Assembly (NCBI GenBank): GCA_030655515.1
Contig: JAURVI010000038.1
Span: forward strand, 16,231 to 80,230
Direction of reading: 5' to 3'
From: Polaromonas sp.
Lineage (GTDB): Bacteria; Pseudomonadota; Gammaproteobacteria; Burkholderiales; Burkholderiaceae_C
Length of the DNA stretch: 64,000 nt
The position numbers and the translations under genes are program-made. The first letter of the stretch is position 1. Every line of letters starts with the position of its first letter. The notes under the pieces are model-generated. The model was not told the DNA's origin. It worked only from the letters and a program-made list of their open reading frames with translations, and made no database searches. Below are positions 55,701 through 63,974 of the stretch, piece after piece.

Positions 55701-56011
55701 GGGCCTGGGACGCGGCGGTGGTCGGCTGGCAGGGCAACGAGGTCGAGCTGGTCTACCAGGGCCAGACCTTGCGGCTGGACCGGCTGGTGCAGCGCCAGGA
55801 TGCCGGGCACGAGGGCCACTGGTGGGTGCTCGACTACAAATCCCGCGCCGCGCCGCAAGAATTGCCCGAACTGGTCGCCAAGATGCAGACCTACCGGTCC
55901 GCGGTGCAAGCGCTGTATGGCGGGCAAACGGTCAAGGCGGCGTTTTTGACCCCGCAGGGGACGGTGGTGGAGATTTCCCCGACGGGCGGGTCCGGCCTTG
56001 AGCCTGCATAA
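52751..56011 (+). CDS. addA: AddA-like UvrD-family helicase-nuclease
   Basis: A 1086-residue helicase-exonuclease subunit for processing double-strand breaks ahead of RecA loading. Walker A is VEACAGAGKTWML (about residues 31-43), motif Ia ITFTKRAAGEMRERL, motif II LLIDEFQDTNPLQW, motif III VGDPKQSIYRFRRAEPQ, motif V RLLTIHGAKGLEAETVLLLD, motif VI NALYVALTRARGTLVLS. The C-terminal nuclease domain ends with WWVLDYKSRAAPQELPEL (D-x-K) and QTYRSAVQALY. Together with addB it forms an AddAB-type pair with two nuclease domains. A short AGCTATT palindrome (55510-55516) lies within the coding sequence. Confidence 0.9.
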   Translation: MNAAYEHNGQPVCAEAFYAIACDPRRSVAVEACAGAGKTWMLVSRIVRALLAGAQPHEILAITFTKRAAGEMRERLYEWLAQFAHADDATLARELAMRGFSYENGPPPLPDGREQLSNLYQGILATGRAVQIRTFHGWFAALLRSAPIAVLQQQGLPLNYELLEDDGPAKALVWRRFYAALVAQPELKADFEAVVLAYGRFQTDKALEAALDKRTEFALADASGVVDASVQHFTVQFTEFDGLDEPEELLTTNDFHRQTLRDAAVALGRASAPTFAAKGVALAQALTAGDLQAAFAALLTEKGTPRKFSEKMAGLEQVRIAQDLVQRVLAARQQHEAWVYQQRLARLARLLIAEFTALKRERGWVDMNDIERAALALLGDEVLSGWVQERLDARIRHLLIDEFQDTNPLQWQALWSWLSAYIGTGGGAGHAPSVFIVGDPKQSIYRFRRAEPQVFKAAQQFVRHGLDGELLSCDHTRRNARQVIATVNAVMGAARDSDGYDGFRTHTTESREEGAVGRLPPIPRAKEAEAEPGDLGAWRDSLSTPREAPEETLRTLEARQAAAWISNQIAGGLQPADIMVLSRKRAGLLPLQDELRALHIAALVGEKTALIDCCEVLDIVALLDVLVSPQHDLSLARALRSPLFGLDDDALVQIALAKGDSKRPWFEVLQKSEQLAPDIKERAVLLTKYKGWLDSLPPHDALQAIYHHGDVLARFAAAAPAVQRASVLANLRALLAAALQLDGGRYATPYAFVRALKAGGLQAPATVNSQAVRLLTIHGAKGLEAETVLLLDTDTAPRNADSMSVLVDWPGAAQAPEKFVFLVSESRPPACAADTLAIEQAAREREELNALYVALTRARGTLVLSSITPHRETPHSGWQRLAGCAEELPAPSAQALVTDSAQALDQLLELPAATVLPAQAAIETVADQDSLTARVGKAMHRLLEWGALSQPQLRAVQREFQLSAAQAQDAAVMAQRILAGAGAWAWDAAVVGWQGNEVELVYQGQTLRLDRLVQRQDAGHEGHWWVLDYKSRAAPQELPELVAKMQTYRSAVQALYGGQTVKAAFLTPQGTVVEISPTGGSGLEPA

Positions 56012-56031
56012 TTCAGCTTCCGGAAACTCCC

Positions 56032-57411
56032 TTGAACGACCTCACTGCCAGCGCCTCCAGCACCCCCGCGCCTGCGACCTCCCGAACGCTGCGTATCGCC
56101 GTCATCGGCGGCGGCCCCGCCGGGCTGATGGCCGCTGAAGTGCTGGTCAGCGCCGGTGTGCCCGGCCTCAGCGTGCAGGTCTATGACGCCATGCCTTCGG
56201 TGGGCCGCAAGTTTTTGCTGGCCGGCAAGGGCGGGCTGAACCTCACGCATTCCGAGGCACCGCAAGCGTTTTTGAGCCGTTATGGCGAGCGCAGCGCGCA
56301 ACTGCAGCCACTGCTGGCCGCGTTTGGCCCCACTGAACTGCGCGCCTGGGCCGAAGCGCTGGGTGTGAACACCTTTATCGGCAGCTCGGGCCGCGTTTTC
56401 CCCAAAGACATGAAAGCCGCGCCGCTGCTGCGCGCCTGGCTGCACCGCCTGCGCGCTGCCGGTGTGCAGTTTTCGATGCGGCATCGCTGGCTGGGCTGGG
56501 CCGAAGAGGGTGAGGGCGTTCTGAAATTCTCAACGCCCGTCGGCGAAGTGCAGGCGCAAGCCGATGTCGTGGTACTGGCTCTGGGCGGCGGCAACTGGGC
56601 GCGCTTGGGCTCGGACGGCGCCTGGGTGCCGCTGCTGGCAGCGCGTGGCGTGGCGGTGGCACCGCTGCGGCCTTCCAACTGCGGTTTTGACGTAGCGGGC
56701 TGGACCGGCCACTTCGCAAACCGCTTCGCCGGCCAGCCCTTCAAGTCGGTCGCCATCCACTTTACCGATTCACGCGGGCGCGACTTCAGCCGCAAGGGCG
56801 AGTTTGTCGCCACCGCGACCGGCGTCGAGGGCAGCCTCATTTATGCCGTCTCCAGCCTGCTGCGCGACGAGATGGCGGTCAATGGCAGCGCCACCTTTTT
56901 GCTCGACTTGCTGCCCGATAAATCGCCAGAACAGGTGCAGGCCGAAGTGCGGCACCCGCGCGGCTCACGCACACTGTCCAGCCACCTCAAAAGCCGCCTC
57001 AGCCTCGACGGCATCAAGGCCGCGATGCTGCACGAGCTGCTGGACAAAGAAGCGATGAACGATCCGCTCCGACTGGCCCGAGCCATCAAGGCCCTGCCGG
57101 TGCGCGTGGTAGCCGCCCGGCCGATTGACGAAGTCATCAGCAGCGCCGGCGGCGTGATGTTTGAGGCGATGGACGAACACCTGCAACTCACAACGCTCAA
57201 GAGTACAAGCCAGCCAGTGTTTTGCGCCGGTGAAATGCTCGACTGGGAAGCACCCACCGGCGGCTACCTGCTGACCGCCTGTTTTGCCAGCGGGCGCGCG
57301 GCCGGGCTGGGTGTTCTAAGAAGTTTGGGCCTGGCCCAATCATTACGTATTGGTGGCGCCACTGGCACACAAGAGGTATGGAAAGCCGCTGCAGACTTGA
57401 AGCCCGCGTAA
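56032..57411 (+). CDS. BaiN-like NAD(P)/FAD-dependent flavoprotein
   Basis: A 459-residue flavoprotein of the HI0933/BaiN family, in the subgroup known as TIGR03862. The FAD motif is IAVIGGGPAGLMAAEVL (about residues 22-38), followed by the family blocks VGRKFLLAGKGGLNLTHSE, FIGSSGRVFPKDMKAAPLLRAWL, LALGGGNWARLGSDG and the C-terminal FCAGEMLDWEAPTGGYLLTACFASGRAAG. The substrate is unknown. The start is TTG 56032, 20 bp after addA. No better ATG lies before the FAD motif, so TTG is probable but not certain. Confidence 0.82.
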   Translation: MNDLTASASSTPAPATSRTLRIAVIGGGPAGLMAAEVLVSAGVPGLSVQVYDAMPSVGRKFLLAGKGGLNLTHSEAPQAFLSRYGERSAQLQPLLAAFGPTELRAWAEALGVNTFIGSSGRVFPKDMKAAPLLRAWLHRLRAAGVQFSMRHRWLGWAEEGEGVLKFSTPVGEVQAQADVVVLALGGGNWARLGSDGAWVPLLAARGVAVAPLRPSNCGFDVAGWTGHFANRFAGQPFKSVAIHFTDSRGRDFSRKGEFVATATGVEGSLIYAVSSLLRDEMAVNGSATFLLDLLPDKSPEQVQAEVRHPRGSRTLSSHLKSRLSLDGIKAAMLHELLDKEAMNDPLRLARAIKALPVRVVAARPIDEVISSAGGVMFEAMDEHLQLTTLKSTSQPVFCAGEMLDWEAPTGGYLLTACFASGRAAGLGVLRSLGLAQSLRIGGATGTQEVWKAAADLKPA

Positions 57412-57436
57412 TCATTGGATTTCGAAGTGATAAGGT

Positions 57437-57530
57437 GACGGACCTTGACCCCGGCACTGGCTCCGCAGTTAGGGCTGCTTGGTTCCCCATCTGACCCGGT
57501 TGGCCGCTTTACCATGCGGGAAGGCCCGTC
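57437..57530 (-). ncRNA. ffs: Signal recognition particle RNA (4.5S)
   Basis: On the minus strand the ends pair (5' GACGGGCCTT with 3' AAGGTCCGTC, one G-U), and the apex carries the universal SRP domain IV: GGGTCAGATG, GGAA tetraloop, CCAAGCAGCC. The predicted length of 94 bases fits the small bacterial SRP RNA, and a position beside dnaX is common for ffs. It binds Ffh for co-translational membrane targeting. Confidence 0.88.
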
Positions 57531-57537
57531 GCCTTGT

Positions 57538-57566
57538 ATTGTAAGGGCAGGGGGGCGGACTTAAAG
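57538..57566 (-). promoter_or_regulatory. Promoter of ffs
   Basis: TACAAT (57538-57543, minus strand) lies 7 bases before the predicted RNA 5' end. TTTAAG about 16 bases further upstream is a plausible -35. The promoter lies between ffs and the divergent dnaX gene. Confidence 0.6.
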
Positions 57567-57612
57567 GCCCTGGCCGAGAAAAACCCGCAAGCCGGCGCTT
57601 TAGAATCCAGGT

Positions 57613-59349
57613 ATGTCCTATCTCGTGCTCGCCCGTAAATACCGCCCTCAGAATTTTTCTGAGATGGTCGGACAGTCGCACGTGGTGCAGGCGCTTAGCA
57701 ATGCACTGGGCACGCAGCGGCTGCACCATGCCTACCTGTTCACCGGCACGCGGGGTGTCGGCAAGACCACGATTTCGCGAATTCTGGCCAAGTCGCTGAA
57801 CTGCCTGGGCGCCGACGGGCAGGGCGGCATCACCGCCACGCCCTGTGGCGTGTGCCAGGCCTGTACCGACATCGATAGCAGCCGTTTCGTCGATTACACC
57901 GAGCTGGACGCGGCCTCGAACCGCGGCGTCGACGAAATTGCGCAGTTGCTGGAGCAGGCGGTCTACAAGCCGGTCGTGGGGCGCTTCAAGGTCTTCATGA
58001 TCGACGAGGTTCACATGCTGACGAACACGGCGTTCAACGCCATGCTCAAGACGCTGGAAGAACCGCCCGAGTACCTCAAGTTCGTGCTGGCCACGACCGA
58101 CCCGCAAAAAGTTCCGGCCACCGTGCTGTCGCGCTGCCTGCAGTTCAACCTGCGGCCGATGGCGCCTGAAACGATTCTGGCGTATTTGACGCAGGTGCTG
58201 CAGGCGGAAAACGTGGCTTCCGAGCCGCAGGCGCTGCGCCTGCTGGCACGCGCCGCACGCGGTTCCATGCGCGATGCGCTGTCGCTGACCGATCAGGCGA
58301 TTGCCTTTGGCTCCGGCCAGTTGCAGGAGGCCAGCGTGCGCCAGATGCTGGGCAGCGTGGACCGCAGTTATGTGTTTCAGTTGCTCGATGCGCTGGCGCG
58401 CGGCGACGGCAAAAGCGTGGTCGAAACTTCCGAGGTGCTGCGCCTCAACGGCTTGAGCGCGGCGTCCACACTGGAGGAAATGGCCACGGTATTGCAGCGC
58501 ATGGCGGTGCTGCAGGCGGTGCCCGGCATCGGTGCAGGCGATGACGAATCCGATCCCGATGTTGCCGCCACGGCACGCCTGGCGCAAGCCCTGCCGGCCG
58601 ATGAAACCCAGTTGCTTTATAGCCTGTGCCTGCACGGCCGCGCCGAGTTGGGCCTGGCGCCTGACGACTACGCGGCGCTGACCATGGTGCTGCTGCGTCT
58701 GCTGGCCTTCAAGCCGGCAGACGCAGCAATGGCTGCCGCAGCGGGAGGCGCCGTCGAGCCCCCAAAAAAGTCCCTGCCTGACAGAGCCCCGGTTGCCGCA
58801 GGGGCTGCGCCAGCCATTCCACAACCTATGGAGACAGATCGGCCACCGGCCCCTGTAACGCTTGCGCAACGAGCTCCTGATTTTATAGCGTCTTCGCCGC
58901 TACCCCCTCAATTCGAAACGACCGCGCCTGTACCGGACAGCTCGCTGGGCGATGTCTGGACGGCGCTGGTCAACCGCATGGTCGCCGCCGAAACGGTCGC
59001 GGCGCTGGCCCGTGAACTGGCCTTGCAGTCGGAGCTGCGCTCGCAGGCCGAGGGGGTCTGGACCCTGCGCGTCGAGCGCGAGTCGCTGAACCAGGCCGCG
59101 GCGCGCGAAAAACTTCAACTGGCCTTGCAGGCTGCGCTGCAGGACAGCGGGCAGGCGGTGCAGTTGGCCGTTGAGCTGGGTCCGGTCAGCGATTCACCGG
59201 CCCGGCGCAATGCAGCGGCCCAGATGGAGCGGCAGCGGCAGGCCGAAGAAACCATTCAAAATGACCCCTTTGTGCAGGACATGATGCGCGACTGGGGCGC
59301 CAAAATTGTGCCGGGCAGCATCAAGCCGCTGGCATCCAAGCCGATATGA
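57613..59349 (+). CDS. dnaX: DNA polymerase III subunits gamma/tau
   Basis: A 578-residue clamp-loader ATPase. It has VLARKYRPQNFSEMVGQSHVVQALSNAL, Walker A GTRGVGKTTISR, a zinc module with four cysteines (LNC, TPCGVCQAC), Walker B FMIDEVHML, sensor FVLATTDPQKVPATVLSRCLQF, then domain III and a C-terminal tau-like region after a Pro/Ala-rich linker (about residues 375-440). I found no strict A-rich slippage signal. A short repeat resembling the AGCT...TATAGC family (58871-58890) lies in the linker. It is followed by ybaB and recR. Confidence 0.96.
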   Translation: MSYLVLARKYRPQNFSEMVGQSHVVQALSNALGTQRLHHAYLFTGTRGVGKTTISRILAKSLNCLGADGQGGITATPCGVCQACTDIDSSRFVDYTELDAASNRGVDEIAQLLEQAVYKPVVGRFKVFMIDEVHMLTNTAFNAMLKTLEEPPEYLKFVLATTDPQKVPATVLSRCLQFNLRPMAPETILAYLTQVLQAENVASEPQALRLLARAARGSMRDALSLTDQAIAFGSGQLQEASVRQMLGSVDRSYVFQLLDALARGDGKSVVETSEVLRLNGLSAASTLEEMATVLQRMAVLQAVPGIGAGDDESDPDVAATARLAQALPADETQLLYSLCLHGRAELGLAPDDYAALTMVLLRLLAFKPADAAMAAAAGGAVEPPKKSLPDRAPVAAGAAPAIPQPMETDRPPAPVTLAQRAPDFIASSPLPPQFETTAPVPDSSLGDVWTALVNRMVAAETVAALARELALQSELRSQAEGVWTLRVERESLNQAAAREKLQLALQAALQDSGQAVQLAVELGPVSDSPARRNAAAQMERQRQAEETIQNDPFVQDMMRDWGAKIVPGSIKPLASKPI

Positions 59350-59390
59350 TCGACACCCGTTGCCGAACCGGAATTTAAAGGAAAGAAAAC

Positions 59391-59723
59391 ATGTTTAACA
59401 AAGGACAACTTGCGGGCCTGATGAAGCAGGCGCAAGCGATGCAGGACAACCTGAAAAAAGCGCAGGATGAACTGGCGTTTATCGAGGTGACGGCCGAGGC
59501 GGGTGCCGGCCTGGTCAAGGTCACGATGACCTGCAAGCACGACGTCAAACGTGTCGAGATAGCCCCCAGCCTGCTGGACGAAGACAAAGACATGCTGGAA
59601 GACCTGGTGGCGGCGGCTTTCAATGCGGCCGTGCGCAAGGCCGAAGACCTGAGCCAGGAAAAAATGGGCAAGCTCACGGCCGGGATGCCGGGGCTGCCCG
59701 GCGGCATGAAGCTGCCTTTTTAA
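59391..59723 (+). CDS. ybaB: YbaB/EbfC family nucleoid-associated protein
   Basis: A 110-residue DNA-binding dimer. Characteristic are the helical start [24 protein letters not shown], the strand-loop [30 protein letters not shown], and the C-terminal [22 protein letters not shown]. It is placed between dnaX and recR, as in most proteobacteria. AAAGGAAAG precedes the ATG. Confidence 0.96.
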   Translation: MFNKGQLAGLMKQAQAMQDNLKKAQDELAFIEVTAEAGAGLVKVTMTCKHDVKRVEIAPSLLDEDKDMLEDLVAAAFNAAVRKAEDLSQEKMGKLTAGMPGLPGGMKLPF

Positions 59724-59734
59724 TAAAACCTTGC

Positions 59735-59778
59735 GGGACAGACCGACAGACGCGCGAAGCGCCCTGTCGGTCTGTCCC
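59735..59778. repeat. Perfect 15-bp inverted repeat between ybaB and recR
   Basis: GGGACAGACCGACAG (59735-59749) and its exact reverse complement (59764-59778) flank a 14-base spacer that is itself partly self-complementary (GCGC). No T-run follows, so it looks like an extragenic palindrome rather than a standard terminator, though it could reduce read-through into recR. Confidence 0.8.
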
Positions 59779-59803
59779 CAACTGATCAAGTCTTGTCCGC
59801 TTC

Positions 59804-60430
59804 ATGGCTGACTCCAACGCCCTCGAAGGCCTGACCCAGGCGCTGCGCCGCCTGCCGGGTGTGGGCGCCAAGTCGGCTGCGCGCATGGCCTTTCACTTGC
59901 TGCAGCATGACAAGCAGGGCGCCTTGCAGATGGCCCGCGCGCTGGAACATGCGGTCCACAGCGTCAAGCACTGCGCGCTGTGCAACACGCTGACCGAACT
60001 GGACATTTGCAGCACCTGCGCCAATCCCGAGCGCGACCGCAGCAAGCTGTGTGTGGTGGAAACCCCGGCCGACCAGGCGGCGCTGGAGCGTACGCTGGCC
60101 TACCGCGGCCTGTATTTTGTGCTGATGGGCAAGCTCAGTCCGCTCGACGGCATTGGCCCGCACGACATCGGCCTGCAAAAGCTGTTTGACCGTGTGTGTC
60201 CCAAGGATGCGCAGGGTGAGCCGGCTTTCAATGAGGCGCGTGAGGTGCAGGAAGTCATTCTGGCGACCAATTTCACCGCCGAAGGCGAGGCCACCGCGCA
60301 TGTGATTGCGCAGGCTTTGAGAAGCCGCGGCGTACAGGTCACCCGGCTGGCGCGCGGCGTGCCGGTAGGCAGCGAGCTGGAGTATGTCGACCTGGGCACG
60401 ATTGCGCATGCGCTGGTTGATCGCCGTTAA
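59804..60430 (+). CDS. recR: Recombination protein RecR
   Basis: A 208-residue protein acting with RecF and RecO to load RecA at gaps. It has the helix-hairpin-helix [24 protein letters not shown], the four-cysteine zinc finger [16 protein letters not shown], the Toprim domain starting [16 protein letters not shown] and the [16 protein letters not shown] block, and the C-terminal [22 protein letters not shown]. Length is normal. Confidence 0.97.
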   Translation: MADSNALEGLTQALRRLPGVGAKSAARMAFHLLQHDKQGALQMARALEHAVHSVKHCALCNTLTELDICSTCANPERDRSKLCVVETPADQAALERTLAYRGLYFVLMGKLSPLDGIGPHDIGLQKLFDRVCPKDAQGEPAFNEAREVQEVILATNFTAEGEATAHVIAQALRSRGVQVTRLARGVPVGSELEYVDLGTIAHALVDRR

Positions 60431-60546
60431 TGTGTACGCATGAGGCCAGGCCATGCAGCGTTGCCAGGCCGCATCGAACTTGCTACAATTTTGGTAGCTG
60501 TCACCGCCCATCCATCAATGACCACGAGCCAGAAAGGCACTGATTC

Positions 60547-60960
60547 ATGACCTATGCACGTTTCACTGTCGCCTACTGGTGCCTTCTGGCCGCAGCCCTG
60601 TTGCCGATCACCTGCGCCGCCCTGGCCAAGTGGGGCATGGTCGGCGTCTCCAGACGCGAAGGCGGTTACGACAACAACAACCCGCGCGCCTGGCTGGCCC
60701 GGCAAACCGACTGGCGGGCGCGCGCCAACCATGCGCAGGCCAACACGTTCGAAGCACTGCCGTTTTTCTTCGCTGCCGTGATCATTGCGCACCTGCTGCA
60801 TGCCTCCCAGGTGCGGCTGGATGTTTTTGCGTTTGTATTTGTCGTTCTGCGCATTGCCTACATCATCATGTACGTGGCCGACATGGCCAAAACCCGCAGC
60901 GTGCTCTGGTCGCTGGCGCTGCTGGTCAATATCGGCATTCTTTTCCTCGGCTACCGGTAA
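60547..60960 (+). CDS. MAPEG-family membrane protein
   Basis: A 137-residue inner-membrane protein with four helices (VAYWCLLAAALLPITCAALAKW, FFFAAVIIAHLLHA, VFAFVFVVLRIAYIIMYVAD, LWSLALLVNIGILFLGY). The central NNNNPRAWLARQTDWRARANHAQANTFEALPFF is the MAPEG signature containing the glutathione-site arginine and the helix-2 NxxE pattern. Eukaryotic members handle eicosanoids and glutathione; the bacterial role is unknown. A short GCTACAATTTTGGTAGC palindrome (60482-60498) lies upstream. Confidence 0.85.
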   Translation: MTYARFTVAYWCLLAAALLPITCAALAKWGMVGVSRREGGYDNNNPRAWLARQTDWRARANHAQANTFEALPFFFAAVIIAHLLHASQVRLDVFAFVFVVLRIAYIIMYVADMAKTRSVLWSLALLVNIGILFLGYR

Positions 60961-61076
60961 CGTTTGGTAACGTTCCGTACAAACCCCCACGGGATGATAC
61001 TGATGTGTTTTTTCTTGCGGCTGCTTATTCTTATCCTTCTGTTGCCAGTCCAGAAAAAGCATAGAGAGAACCCAGC

Positions 61077-62126
61077 ATGAACCACTCCTTCCCCCTTACC
61101 CGCAGAAACTTCGCCGGTGCCGCGGCATTGGGTGCCGCCACTTTGGCTTTCCCCGCCCTGCATGCGCAAGGCAAGCTTGAAAAAACAAAAGTCGCACTTG
61201 CCGTCGGTGGCAAAACCGGGTTTTATTACCTGCCGCTGACGATCACCGAACAGCTCGGTTATTTCAAGGCTGAAGGCCTGGATGTCGAGATCAGCGACTT
61301 TGCCGGCGGCTCACGCGCGCTGCAGGCGGTGGTCGGCGGCTCGGCCGATGTGGTCTCGGGCGCCTACGAGCACACCATCAACCTGCAGTCCAAAAACCAG
61401 ATGTTTCAGGCCTTTGTGCTGCAGGGCAGGGCACCGCAGATTGCCTTTGGCGTCTCGACAAAAAACATGCCCAACTACAAGTCGGTGGCCGACCTGAAGG
61501 GCAAAAAAATCGGTGTTTCCGCGCCCGGCTCCTCGACCAACATGATGGCCAATCTGGTGCTTTCGCGCGCCGGGCTCAAGGCCAGCGACGTGAGTTTTAT
61601 CGGTGTCGGCACTTCGGCCGGCGCGCTGTCGGCCTTGCGCTCCGGCCATATTGATGCGATCTGCAACATTGATCCGGTGATGACCATGCTGGAGCAAAAA
61701 GGCGATGTAAAAATCATCTCCGACACCCGCACGCTCAAAGGCACGATCGAGGTGTTTGGCGGCCCGATGCCGGCTGCCTGCCTGTATGCGCCCATCGACT
61801 TCATCCAGAAAAATCCGAACACCTGCCAGGCGCTGGCCAACGCGATTGTGCATGGCCTGAAGTGGCTGCAAACCGCCGGCCCCGGCGACATCATCAAAAC
61901 CGTGCCTGAAAGTTACTTGCTCGGTGACCGGGGCCTGTACCTGGCGTCGTTCAACAAGGTGCGTGATGCGATTGCTCTGGATGGCCTCCTTCCCAACGAG
62001 GGTGCCAGTACCGCGCTCAAGGCGCTGGCCAGTTTTGACCCCAACATCAAGGCCGACAAGATTGATCTGGGCAAGACCTACACCAACGAATTTGCCCAGC
62101 GCGCGAAAGAAAAATTCAAGGCATAA
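61077..62126 (+). CDS. ABC transporter substrate-binding protein, nitrate/sulfonate type
   Basis: A 349-residue periplasmic protein of the SsuA/TauA/NMT1 family. It has a probable Tat signal (LTRRNFAGAAALGAATLAFPALHAQ, cleavage near HAQ), then KVALAVGGKTGFYYLPLTITEQLGYFKAEGLDVEISDFAGGSRALQAV, typical of this family. The ligand may be a sulfonate, nitrate or pyrimidine-like compound and cannot be predicted here. It heads a three-gene unit with the ATPase and the permease. Confidence 0.85.
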   Translation: MNHSFPLTRRNFAGAAALGAATLAFPALHAQGKLEKTKVALAVGGKTGFYYLPLTITEQLGYFKAEGLDVEISDFAGGSRALQAVVGGSADVVSGAYEHTINLQSKNQMFQAFVLQGRAPQIAFGVSTKNMPNYKSVADLKGKKIGVSAPGSSTNMMANLVLSRAGLKASDVSFIGVGTSAGALSALRSGHIDAICNIDPVMTMLEQKGDVKIISDTRTLKGTIEVFGGPMPAACLYAPIDFIQKNPNTCQALANAIVHGLKWLQTAGPGDIIKTVPESYLLGDRGLYLASFNKVRDAIALDGLLPNEGASTALKALASFDPNIKADKIDLGKTYTNEFAQRAKEKFKA

Positions 62127-62168
62127 GTTGTTTTTATCCCCGACCTTGTTCGGGACAACCATCCTTTC

Positions 62169-63008
62169 ATGCCTGACTCCGCTTTCGACAACGCCTCCGA
62201 TTACGCCATCGAGCTGCTCGACATCACGTGTACTTTCCGCTCGCGTGAGGATCCGGGGCAGGGCTACACCGCTGTCGGTCCGACCACGCTGCGCATACGC
62301 GCCGGTGAGTTTGTTTCGGTGGTGGGTCCGACCGGCTGCGGCAAGTCCACGCTGCTCAACATTGGAGCCGGGCTGCTGAAGCCCTCCTCCGGAACGGTCA
62401 AGGTCTTTGGCAAGGCCTTGGAGGGCATCAACACCCGGGCCGGCTACATGTTCCAGACGGAAGCGCTGATGCCCTGGCGCAGTGCGATCAACAACGTGAT
62501 GGTGGGCCTGCAGTACCGCAGCGTACCCGACGACCAGGCTAGAGCCCAGGCGCAGGCCTGGCTGGACCGGGTCGGCTTGAGCCACTTTGGCGACCGTTAC
62601 CCGCACCAGTTGTCGGGCGGCATGCGCAAGCGGTGCGCACTGGCGCAGGTGCTGGCGCTGGATCCGGACATCATTCTGATGGACGAGCCTTTTTCGGCGC
62701 TGGACATCCAGACCCGGCAACTGATGGAGAACGAGGTTCTGGCGCTGTGGGCCGCGAAAAAGAAGGCCGTCATTTTCATCACGCATGACCTGGACGAAGC
62801 CATTGCCATGAGCGACCGCGTCGTGGTGCTGTCGGCCGGGCCGGCCACCTACCCGATGGGCGAATTCGAAATCGACCTGCCGCGTCCGCGCAACGTGGCC
62901 GAGGTGCGCAACCAACCGCGTTTTATCGAGCTGCATACCCAGATATGGCATGTGCTGCGCGACGAGGTGCTCAAAGGGTATGCGCAGCAGCTCAAGAAGG
63001 CGGCATGA
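62169..63008 (+). CDS. ABC transporter ATPase, nitrate/sulfonate type
   Basis: A 279-residue cytoplasmic ATPase. Walker A is VVGPTGCGKSTLL, the Q loop MFQTEALMPWRSAINNVMVGL, the signature LSGGMRKRCALAQVL, Walker B DIILMDEPFSALDIQTR, and the H loop FITHDLDEAIAMSDRVVVL. This is the SsuB/TauB/NrtD type. Its stop overlaps the start of the permease gene (ATGA). Confidence 0.93.
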   Translation: MPDSAFDNASDYAIELLDITCTFRSREDPGQGYTAVGPTTLRIRAGEFVSVVGPTGCGKSTLLNIGAGLLKPSSGTVKVFGKALEGINTRAGYMFQTEALMPWRSAINNVMVGLQYRSVPDDQARAQAQAWLDRVGLSHFGDRYPHQLSGGMRKRCALAQVLALDPDIILMDEPFSALDIQTRQLMENEVLALWAAKKKAVIFITHDLDEAIAMSDRVVVLSAGPATYPMGEFEIDLPRPRNVAEVRNQPRFIELHTQIWHVLRDEVLKGYAQQLKKAA

Positions 63009-63858
63009 GGCGCAACATCATGTGGGCCTTGTTTAAACCCTCTGACAAAAACCTGCGCTGGTGGCAAATTGGCATGCTGGTCGTTTTTCTGGGCCTGTGG
63101 CAACTCGCCTCGCGCGACCAGCAACTGGCGTTTTTTCTCGGGGAGCCGGTCAAGGTGGTCGGGCGCATCTGGTCCTGGTTCATGCCCTTCGGTTTTGGCC
63201 CCAGTGCGCTCTTTCCCGATGGCTTGCCCGGCAACGCCGACATTTACATCCACCTCGGCACGACTCTGCTGGAGACCGTGCTGGCCTTCGGCATAGGCAC
63301 GGTACTGGGCCTGGCCTGCGGCCTGTGGCTGGCGCTGGCGCCCATGGCCAGCGCCATCATGGACCCCTACATCAAGGCCGCCAACTCGATGCCGCGGGTG
63401 ATTCTGGCGCCGATTTTCGCGATGTGGTTTGGGCTGGGCGTCTGGAGCAAGGTGGCGCTGGCGGTCACGCTGGTGTTCTTCATCGTGTTTTTCAATGTCT
63501 ACCAGGGCGTCAAGGAAGTCAGCCCGGTGGTGCTGGCCAACGCCCGCATGCTGGGCGCCAACCAGCGCCAGTTGCTCGCACCGTGTACCTGCCGAGCGCG
63601 ACCAGTTGGGTATTTTCCAGCCTGCACACCTCGGTCGGGCTGGCCTTTGTCGGTGCGGTGGTCGGCGAGTACCTGGGGTCGGCGCGCGGCGTCGGTTACC
63701 TGATCCTGCAGGCCGAAGGCACGTTCGATGTGAACACCGTGTTTGCCGGCATCGTGGTGCTGACCACGTGCGCACTGGTGCTCGACGGCATCGTCGGGCG
63801 GATCGAACGCAAGCTGATGAAGTGGCAGCCCCGCACCGGAGAAACGGAAAAGCTGTAA
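63005..63858 (+). pseudogene. ABC transporter permease with a single-base frameshift
   Basis: The permease of the same transporter (SsuC/TauC type) reads normally from ATG 63005 to MLGANQRQLL near 63576, then continues in the next frame as TVYLPSATSWVFSSLHTSVGLAFVGAVVGEYLGS to the stop at 63858. Family proteins read ...NQRQLLRTVYLPSA..., so one base (probably G near 63576) is missing. The 854-base span is one short of a multiple of three. EAA-type loop residues and all helices are otherwise intact, so the lesion is recent or a sequencing error. Confidence 0.85.
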
Positions 63859-63913
63859 TCCTAGGGAAGCGCGGATTTATTCCTCGCGGCCCCCGATCCC
63901 CTGGCTTGGGCGG

Positions 63914-63974
63914 TCTGCGGCGTTGCAATTTTTGCCAATAGCTACGGCTATTGGCTGCAAATTGCGCCTTGCAG
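63914..63974. repeat. REP-like hairpin at the window end
   Basis: The 9-bp arms GCCAATAGC / GCTATTGGC with a 4-base loop TACG are extended by TTGCAATTTTT facing TGCAAATTGC. It lies after the permease. The ends (CCTGGCTTGGGCGG and CCATCCCAAGCCAAG) also pair. No gene is seen from 63859 to 64000. Confidence 0.75.

Noticed and set aside
61311..62951. A 546-codon minus-strand frame opposite the ABC transporter genes
   Set aside because: It is antisense to a complete binding-protein and ATPase pair and lacks domains.
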